NCBI GenBank assembly: GCA_904846265.1
Contig: CAJHAA010000001.1
Location: 186,001-250,000, forward strand
Source: Psychrobacter immobilis
GTDB lineage: Bacteria > Pseudomonadota > Gammaproteobacteria > Pseudomonadales > Moraxellaceae
Reading direction: 5' to 3'
DNA length: 64,000 nt
The translations under genes and the position numbers were made by a program. Below the pieces are notes generated by a model. It worked only from the letters and a program-made list of their open reading frames with translations, did no database searches and had not been told where the DNA came from. Shown piece after piece: positions 57,931 to 64,000 of the stretch; position 1 is the stretch's first letter, and every line of letters starts with the position of its first letter.

Positions 57931-59763
57931 TTATTGCTTCAAGTATTGGTTAACACGTGCTTCTGCTTCTTTATCCGTCCACCAATAGTCAATACCGATG
58001 GCATTAGAGGGCAGTTTTTCAGTATGACGATATTGATCCCAATAGGCGACATTGGTCGCTGATTTGCCGTATAAGGGCACTAAATAATGACCAGCACGTA
58101 GTAGGCGATCGAGCACCTGAGTATATAATATAGTATCGTCGCGAGTTTTAGCATTACCAAGCTGCTCTATCACCGCGTCAATCTCTGGGTTTTTGATGCC
58201 GATAGTATTTCTATTACCCGCTTGGTCAGCCGCTGAGCTACCCCAAAAGCCAACTTGTTCTGCACCAGGGGATAAACTCTGAGCAAATTTATCAACTATC
58301 ATGTCGTAGTCAAAACGGCGTACCCGCTCATAATATTGTGGTCCGTCGACTTGACGTAACGTCGCATCAAATCCTAAGCGCTTTAGATTTCGAATATATG
58401 GCAGCAGCACCCGACCCATAGTATCGCCCATCATTAAAACCTCAATCTGAGCAAGTTGTCCATTGGGCTGATATAGCTTCATATCGTTATAATAAAATCC
58501 AGCATCTAGCAACAGCTGCCGCGCTTCTAGTAACTCTTTACGGTTAAAGCCACTACCGTCACTGGTCGGCAATTGCCACTCCATTAATACGGCTTGACGT
58601 TGCAGCGGTTCAAGCTTAGGTAATAAAGGCGTAAGCACCTGCATCTCTTCAGCAGATGGCACCCCTGTTGCGGCAAGCTCGGAGCCATGAAAGAAACTTT
58701 GTAAGCGTTCATACTGCCCATGAAACAAGGTCTTATTCATCCACTCAAAGTCGTAAGCCTTGCTCAGTGCTTGGCGAACGCGAATATCTTGAAAGATGGG
58801 ACGTCGCATATTCATGACCAAACCCTGCATTGGCACGGGATTTTCGCTACTGATGGTTTCTTTACGAATCAAACCTGCCTTGACGGCGGGAAAATTGTAA
58901 CCTGTTGCCCAATTAGAGGCTTTATTCTCCGGACGAAAACGATATTGACCAGACTTAAAACCTTCAAAGGCAATCTCATCGCTTTGATAATAAACAAACT
59001 TAATCATATCAAAGTTATAACGACCGCGATTGACCATCAAATCACGACCCCAATAATTGGGATCACGTACATAGCTGACCGAGCGCCCTGCATCGACACG
59101 TCCTAACTTATAAGGTCCACTGCCCATCAATGGCGTCAACGTTATTTTTTCAAAATCCGTATCGATAGAGGACTTAGCAAAAATAGGAAACTGTCCGACG
59201 GTTAATAAAATCTCTTTATTGTCATCAGAGTTAAAGATGAATTTTACTTGTTGCTTATTAATAATTTCAATATTTTTAATATCACCCAAATAGCTGCGAA
59301 TATACATCGGACCTTTATTTAACAGTGCATCATAAGTCGCTTTGACGTCACTGCTGGTGACCGGCGTGCCATCCCAAAAGCGCGCAGCAGGATTAATATG
59401 ATAGATAATCCAACTGGTATCATCAGGGTCATAAGTTACTTTGGTTGCCAGCTGCGGATACATGGTAAAGGCTTCATTTAATGAGCCAGTCATCAAGGTA
59501 TCATATAGATAGTCCGTACCAACCATCGCCACACCTGTGGTCATCCATTTATTAGCCGCGTTAAAAGTACCACGCGCCTCAAGTGATAATATACCACCTG
59601 TCGGTGCCTTTGGATTGGCATAAGGCATAAAGGGCACGTCAATATACTCAGTGGTACTATTATGACCAAGCGCAGTAGTAGTGATTGGCACCGCGATACT
59701 GGCAGGTATCCAGCTTACAGTCATGGCAAGTAAGACGGCTTTTAGCATGGTATTTTTTATCAT
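57931..59763 (-). CDS. yejA: Periplasmic oligopeptide-binding protein YejA
   Basis: A 610-residue family 5 extracellular solute-binding protein. The N-terminus is a Sec-type signal (LKAVLLAMTVSWIPASIA) with cleavage expected near residue 24. The mature start (STTEYIDVPFMPYANPKAPTGGILSLEARGTFN) and the YDTLMTGSLNEAF segment are typical of YejA. The start may be at 59763 or the ATG at 59748. It heads the yejA-gloB-yejBEF cluster. Confidence 0.92.
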   Translation of the reverse strand: MIKNTMLKAVLLAMTVSWIPASIAVPITTTALGHNSTTEYIDVPFMPYANPKAPTGGILSLEARGTFNAANKWMTTGVAMVGTDYLYDTLMTGSLNEAFTMYPQLATKVTYDPDDTSWIIYHINPAARFWDGTPVTSSDVKATYDALLNKGPMYIRSYLGDIKNIEIINKQQVKFIFNSDDNKEILLTVGQFPIFAKSSIDTDFEKITLTPLMGSGPYKLGRVDAGRSVSYVRDPNYWGRDLMVNRGRYNFDMIKFVYYQSDEIAFEGFKSGQYRFRPENKASNWATGYNFPAVKAGLIRKETISSENPVPMQGLVMNMRRPIFQDIRVRQALSKAYDFEWMNKTLFHGQYERLQSFFHGSELAATGVPSAEEMQVLTPLLPKLEPLQRQAVLMEWQLPTSDGSGFNRKELLEARQLLLDAGFYYNDMKLYQPNGQLAQIEVLMMGDTMGRVLLPYIRNLKRLGFDATLRQVDGPQYYERVRRFDYDMIVDKFAQSLSPGAEQVGFWGSSAADQAGNRNTIGIKNPEIDAVIEQLGNAKTRDDTILYTQVLDRLLRAGHYLVPLYGKSATNVAYWDQYRHTEKLPSNAIGIDYWWTDKEAEARVNQYLKQ

Positions 59764-59958
59764 AATAAAGTTATAACAAACCCTTGTGCGAGCCCAATGA
59801 ATATGATGAAATTTTACTTAAGTGCTACCATATAATTAAAAAAGAGTGAGTGCCGCAGAATTTTATCATAACAAACTTAGGTTTTTTAACCTAATGATTT
59901 GCAGCGTTAGAGTTGCTACATGATGCATCATTTATCTTAAAAGAATACTAACGCGTAT

Positions 59959-59994
59959 AAAAAAAGACGCAACTTTTATAAGCTGCGTCTTTTG
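59959..59994 (-). terminator. serC terminator
   Basis: AAAGACGCA/TGCGTCTTT stem extended by CTT/AAG past one mismatch, with T7 after it on the minus strand. Confidence 0.85.
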
Positions 59995-60013
59995 TTTTAA
60001 AATCCATGCTAAT

Positions 60014-61123
60014 TTATGCGTGTTTTTTCTCAAACGCAATCATAAAGTCAACCAACTGCTGCACCCAATCTAATGACACTGCATTGTAAATGCTGGCACG
60101 CATACCGCCCACATCGCGGTGACCTTTTAAATTCATCAAGCCTGCCGCTTCCGACTCTTCTAAGAATACTTTATCAAGGCTGCTGTCGGCTAAGGTAAAA
60201 GGCACGTTCATGATAGAGCGATATTTGGGATCAACTGGATTGCTATAAAAGCTGCTATCATCAATCGTTTTATAGAGTAAATCAGCTTTTTGTTGGTTGA
60301 TTTTGCCAATAGCAGCAACGCCGCCCTGCTCCTCTAACCAATCAAACACTAGTCCTGCTAAATACCAAGAATACGTCGCTGGTGTGTTTGACATGGATTC
60401 TTTTTCAGCTTGGTGCTCATAGTTCATCAGCAGTGGGCACCATTCACTCGCTTGACCCAATAGGTCTTCACGGATAATCACGATAATCAGACCTGCTGGC
60501 CCGATATTTTTTTGCGCACCTGCGTAAATCATGCCAAATTTAGAGACATCAATGGGCTGTGACAAAATACAAGAAGACATATCGACGACAATTGGTGCAT
60601 CGACTTGTGGCGGCTCAAATATTTGCAAACCATGAATGGTTTCGTTAGCGCAGTAATGGAAATAGGCGGCATCTTCGCTCAGGTTCCATTCGCTTTGGGC
60701 TGGTACGTCAGTAAAGCTACTGTCTTTACCCGTTGCGACCTGATTCACTTCACCAAGACCAAGCTTTTCATAGCGCTGTGCTTCTTTGACCGCTTTACCA
60801 GACCATGCACCCGTCGTTAGATAGTCTGCGCGCCCACCATTTAGCAAGTTTAATGGAATCGCTGAAAACTGTAAGCTAGCGCCACCTTGTAAAAATAGAA
60901 CTTTATAGTTATCTGGAATGTCCATTAGCGAGCGCAATTTGGCTTCGGCTTTTTCGGTAATGGCGATGTATTCTTTACTACGGTGACTCACTTCCATAAC
61001 CGACATGCCGCGTCCCTGCCAATCAAGCAACTCTTCTTGAGCGCGTGATAATACGGCCGTCGGTATAGTAGCAGGTCCCGCTGAAAAATTGGGTACGCGG
61101 TTAGGAGCGGCTTTAGTGGTCAT
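60014..61123 (-). CDS. serC: Phosphoserine aminotransferase
   Basis: A 369-residue PLP enzyme making phosphoserine from phosphohydroxypyruvate in serine synthesis (and acting in pyridoxal phosphate synthesis). The family opening PNFSAGPATIPTAVL, GGASLQF and the PLP lysine in YAGAQKNIGPAG are present. The start is the ATG at 61123 with AGGA upstream; an in-frame TTG at 61129 is rejected. Length equals the family norm (E. coli 362). Confidence 0.96.
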   Translation of the reverse strand: MTTKAAPNRVPNFSAGPATIPTAVLSRAQEELLDWQGRGMSVMEVSHRSKEYIAITEKAEAKLRSLMDIPDNYKVLFLQGGASLQFSAIPLNLLNGGRADYLTTGAWSGKAVKEAQRYEKLGLGEVNQVATGKDSSFTDVPAQSEWNLSEDAAYFHYCANETIHGLQIFEPPQVDAPIVVDMSSCILSQPIDVSKFGMIYAGAQKNIGPAGLIIVIIREDLLGQASEWCPLLMNYEHQAEKESMSNTPATYSWYLAGLVFDWLEEQGGVAAIGKINQQKADLLYKTIDDSSFYSNPVDPKYRSIMNVPFTLADSSLDKVFLEESEAAGLMNLKGHRDVGGMRASIYNAVSLDWVQQLVDFMIAFEKKHA

Positions 61124-61230
61124 AATCAATATCCTAAATATGATGAAGTCATCGTGGTTATTAAAGGTTGAATGTTGAAGGTGAATTTTATCGTTATTTT
61201 TTAATCTCTATCATAGTAAGTGGTAAGCCT

Positions 61231-62139
61231 TTAACTGTGACTCGATAACTGCTCCCAAAGCTGACGTTTAAGGCTACTATCAGCAAGCATCTCATCGAGT
61301 GTGGGCACAGTAGTCACGCTAGGATGTTCAAGACCGTCAGGCAACACTGTCAATGCGGCAATTTTTATCTCTTCGCTACGGCCGATTTTAAAGACGTATC
61401 CAGCAAGACTGGCATTGGCAAGCTCAGCCGTATCCATACCTTCACAGATAGGGAACGATGTCGTCTCACAACTGATGGATAACGCTTGGGTGATATTTTG
61501 CCACAGTTTTTGGCTGTCATGATTAAGTGCTTGGATATCCACCAAAATCACCCAATCACCATAACGACCACCTTGTAAATCAAAGGGTGCTACCTTTTTA
61601 AAGCTTTCCTCTTGAAAGCCCTCTTCTTTAAAACTGCCATTTCCAAAGCTCGAAGCGTCATTTATATCAGCAATAGAAGTTTGCTGTACAACAGTATCTA
61701 CAAAGGAGGTAACGGCTGGCTTAGATATATTAAGGGCATTAGGAGTAGTCGAGTCAAAACTATAAGTAACAGGGCTTTGCTGGTCAGAATGGTATAAAGC
61801 TATCTCATTAGCATCATAATAATAATGATTAATAGACTCATCACCCACTATACCTGATAGCGAATCAGCAGATGCTGAATGCGACATCCCAACGCTTATA
61901 TCATCACCATTGAGAGACTTAACACTTGGCTGTTCAAGGGTCGCAGCAGCAGGAATAGAGGTCGTGCTGGTATTAACAATAGTCGAGTTAGTGGTAGACA
62001 GAGTAGGCGCGGAAATATCTGCGATACTCAGGGTTTCAGAGCTCGGCTGCACCCACTGAGTGATACCCATCATCGCTAAAATCTGGCGCTGCTGCATACG
62101 ATGCTGTAATACAACTAGCGGCTCTTGGATATCACTCAT
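61231..62139 (-). CDS. holD: Candidate DNA polymerase III subunit psi (HolD), with a long insert
   Basis: A 302-residue protein. Residues 15-29 (MQQRQILAMMGITQW) match the start of E. coli psi (LQQLGITQW). The C-terminal roughly 110 residues align in order with psi: DWVILVDIQALNHDSQKLWQNITQALSIS, and TVPTLDEMLADSSLKRQLWEQL matches the psi ending (LTDLTANPTARAALWQQI). Between them lie about 150 Ser/Thr/Asp-rich residues not in E. coli psi (137 aa). In E. coli psi the N-terminal peptide binds the DnaX collar and the folded part binds chi. Motif comparison was by eye only. Confidence 0.72.
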   Translation of the reverse strand: MSDIQEPLVVLQHRMQQRQILAMMGITQWVQPSSETLSIADISAPTLSTTNSTIVNTSTTSIPAAATLEQPSVKSLNGDDISVGMSHSASADSLSGIVGDESINHYYYDANEIALYHSDQQSPVTYSFDSTTPNALNISKPAVTSFVDTVVQQTSIADINDASSFGNGSFKEEGFQEESFKKVAPFDLQGGRYGDWVILVDIQALNHDSQKLWQNITQALSISCETTSFPICEGMDTAELANASLAGYVFKIGRSEEIKIAALTVLPDGLEHPSVTTVPTLDEMLADSSLKRQLWEQLSSHS

Positions 62140-62274
62140 GCTTATTTACTATCCTACTTATCTAAAATAAATTTACAGGCTTTTACTATCAAAAGAAATG
62201 CTATTAAGAAAAGGTCAAGAACATATCGTTTCTTGCCAGCAAAACAATTACTTAAGTACCATCAACTAAATTGC

Positions 62275-64000
62275 TCAAAAAAGCTGCCGAACGCCTAACC
62301 AATGATTGGCTAACATGGACAAGCAATCATACTCATCTTGACTGACTATCGTATCGTGTAACATCAGCGTATGCAATGTACTCAGCCATTGCCGGTAAGT
62401 AGGATAAGCATAAGAGTAGCGCAGACTATCATTGCCCGCCTTATCTACACTATCTGCATTTCCGTCTTGTCTATGAGCATTATAATCTATTTGATCGCCG
62501 CCCTGTTGCCTCTGTCTATAATTATCATTACGTTTGGCTTCTGATGCAGGCGACTGACTGGCAGGCGCTATAAAAATAGGCACCGTTTCTATCACTGCCA
62601 ATAATTGGATACTATTTATATTTTGCGCAGTCAATAGTAGCCATTGCAAATTTGCGTCACTAACAGCGGCTAAGTCAATATCAATTAAACGTGCGTGACG
62701 CCGCAAATCCACAAGATAGTGAGCAACACTGTCATTATTATAGCCGAGTGCTAAAATAGGTGCTGAAACGTGTACTGAGTTATCTAGTGCTGATACGACC
62801 TGACCCTTGACATCTTTTGATAAGCGATAAGCCAATAAAGTAACCATTGTTCTCGCAGCAACATCAAGACCATCAAATACTTCTCCTGAAGGATCAAGCT
62901 GAGCATAAATATCATCTCTACCCGCTTGCAATGCTTGCTGCCATAACCATAATAGCTGAGGCTGAGCATGCACGTGTGTCTCGTTTAACACAGTAGACAA
63001 TATCGGTAATAGTTGCTGCAACTGTAGCGCCTGCCATAACGCTAAAATCGATGGCAACCGAGAGTCGATTTTTCCTGAGTGCGTTGATACTGGCTTAATT
63101 TTATCCATAGCACCATCTTCACTGGCTATGTTATCAGCCAAATGTTGACTTAAATCTGCCGTTAGGTAGTGTTCAAATAGCTCAATGATACCCTGTTGAT
63201 AGCGCATCAGCATTGTACGACACTTTTTTTGCTGCACATAATGTTGATGATCTTGATTGCTATGACTCGCTTCATATCTTAAGCGTGATTCATTGATAGC
63301 AGTTTCTGACAGGTCATGCTGACTCAATTGCTTTATTGCCAATACAATCAATGCGTTGTCTAAACGCCTATCAAGATGTGCCACTGCCGCTAATAATTTA
63401 TGATCTATCGTATGCGCTAAAAATTGGGGGTGGCTGCTAATATTAGCGCTAGCGTTATTATCGATTTCAGCAGCAGACGTTTTATCGTTAGCAAGTCCAA
63501 GCCAGATATCACTCAAGTCATAACTCTCAGTCGTTGATAATATACGACCTTGATGGCACAACATAACTGCTTCAATCAAAGCTTGCGCCCCAAGCGGGTG
63601 ATAACTGTGATTGAGTATATACTGCGGCAGTGAAACTTTTTGTCTATCGTCGATACCAATCAATGTATCCGATGGCAAATCGCTATCAGGTTTTGCTTGC
63701 CATGGCTTGAGCAACTGATGAATACCGGTATTTTGTGCTTGAACTTGTAAACGTCCTTCAACAACGACATCTTTCTCGATAACAAACTCTAGCTCCTTAT
63801 CTTCGTTCAACTCATTCTTTATTTCATTTGCAGGAAAAGCAGTAATTTCTTTGTCTATAACATCATTGCTGTTATTAGTAAGGATTTTATTGTTATTGCT
63901 TTTATTGTTATCTAATCCTGATTGAGTTTCAAATATTGATGATTGGGTATTTTTTTCTTGTTTGTTTTTGCTTAGGCTATTTGCTTTTATGACGCCCCAA
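62275..64000 (-). CDS. Unrecognised large protein, N-terminus outside the window
   Basis: A minus-strand frame open from 62275 to the window edge, at least 575 codons. No ATG occurs in frame beyond 63810, where only a TTG is present, so the start is probably outside. The edge part is low-complexity Asn/Lys/Ser; the rest is largely helical with His- and Gln-rich stretches (LLPILSTVLNETHVHAQPQLLWLWQQALQ) and a polar Arg/Gln/Asp-rich insert near the C-terminus. No family recognised. It is 135 bases upstream of the HolD candidate and may be its operon partner. Confidence 0.72.
   Translation of the reverse strand, partial: WGVIKANSLSKNKQEKNTQSSIFETQSGLDNNKSNNNKILTNNSNDVIDKEITAFPANEIKNELNEDKELEFVIEKDVVVEGRLQVQAQNTGIHQLLKPWQAKPDSDLPSDTLIGIDDRQKVSLPQYILNHSYHPLGAQALIEAVMLCHQGRILSTTESYDLSDIWLGLANDKTSAAEIDNNASANISSHPQFLAHTIDHKLLAAVAHLDRRLDNALIVLAIKQLSQHDLSETAINESRLRYEASHSNQDHQHYVQQKKCRTMLMRYQQGIIELFEHYLTADLSQHLADNIASEDGAMDKIKPVSTHSGKIDSRLPSILALWQALQLQQLLPILSTVLNETHVHAQPQLLWLWQQALQAGRDDIYAQLDPSGEVFDGLDVAARTMVTLLAYRLSKDVKGQVVSALDNSVHVSAPILALGYNNDSVAHYLVDLRRHARLIDIDLAAVSDANLQWLLLTAQNINSIQLLAVIETVPIFIAPASQSPASEAKRNDNYRQRQQGGDQIDYNAHRQDGNADSVDKAGNDSLRYSYAYPTYRQWLSTLHTLMLHDTIVSQDEYDCLSMLANHWLGVRQLF
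63970..63983. repeat. 12-mer CTTAGGCTATTT, copy 4
   Basis: GCTTAGGCTATTTG inside the open frame of the edge gene, where it encodes Ala-Asn-Ser-Leu-Ser-Lys on the minus strand. Confidence 0.65.

Noticed and set aside
57931-59763. YejA considered as a marker of microcin C uptake and a possible defence/antibiotic locus
   Set aside because: The whole yej set is an ordinary oligopeptide importer; no toxin or immunity gene accompanies it.

Overview
The window looks like a chromosomal segment from a psychrotolerant Moraxellaceae gammaproteobacterium, most probably Psychrobacter. This is inferred from the moderately AT-rich composition, the very large NAD-specific glutamate dehydrogenase, fused CysG, FabI, and a KAS III-like enzyme typical of the family; no rRNA or marker search was possible. 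Most of the window is ordinary housekeeping DNA with short spacers and many strong intrinsic terminators. I see no tRNA, rRNA, CRISPR array, prophage or intact insertion sequence.

Layout: cysG, a lipoprotein gene and sbcD-sbcC (0-8.3 kb); the giant glutamate dehydrogenase gene and purD (8.5-15.1 kb); an AarF/UbiB-like kinase, a divergent TrmB-like methyltransferase, yacG, argD and a LysR regulator (15.4-20.3 kb); dnaX, an unrecognised 420-residue protein, lysS, prfA and a KAS III-like synthase, all on the minus strand (20.5-28.1 kb); pnuC overlapping a NadR-type kinase, a YqhA-family protein, a CreD-like protein, a DUF421 protein with a Cys4 tail, an EamA transporter and an MliC-like lysozyme-inhibitor lipoprotein (28.4-34.7 kb); ohr beside an AraC regulator, and small envelope proteins (35-37.7 kb); hrpA (37.8-42.1 kb); a cluster of small poorly known genes including DUF1543 (42.2-44.3 kb); a phosphoesterase, a DASS transporter, a 52-codon acidic micro-gene, a DUF1275 protein, fabI and folE (44.3-50 kb); a fused msrAB lipoprotein and an iron alcohol dehydrogenase (50.1-52.9 kb); a yejA-gloB-yejBEF oligopeptide-import cluster (53.1-59.8 kb); serC, a candidate holD (DNA polymerase III psi) and an unrecognised gene running off the right edge (60-64 kb).

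Functional links: sbcDC form a DNA-end/hairpin nuclease. pnuC and the NadR-like kinase form a nicotinamide riboside salvage unit. dnaX and the candidate holD encode two physically interacting clamp-loader parts, and both carry unusual long disordered inserts here. msrAB, ohr and gloB are stress-protection genes, and fabI and the KAS III-like enzyme act in fatty-acid synthesis.

The least expected signals are: a 12-base motif (CTTAGGCTATTT) found four times in one orientation; an 18-bp, nine-copy in-frame minisatellite in dnaX; an unusually long HolD-like protein; the 52-codon gene behind a 530-bp regulatory-looking spacer; and a long palindrome that is both terminator and coding sequence. Nothing here convincingly amounts to a wholly new multi-gene system.
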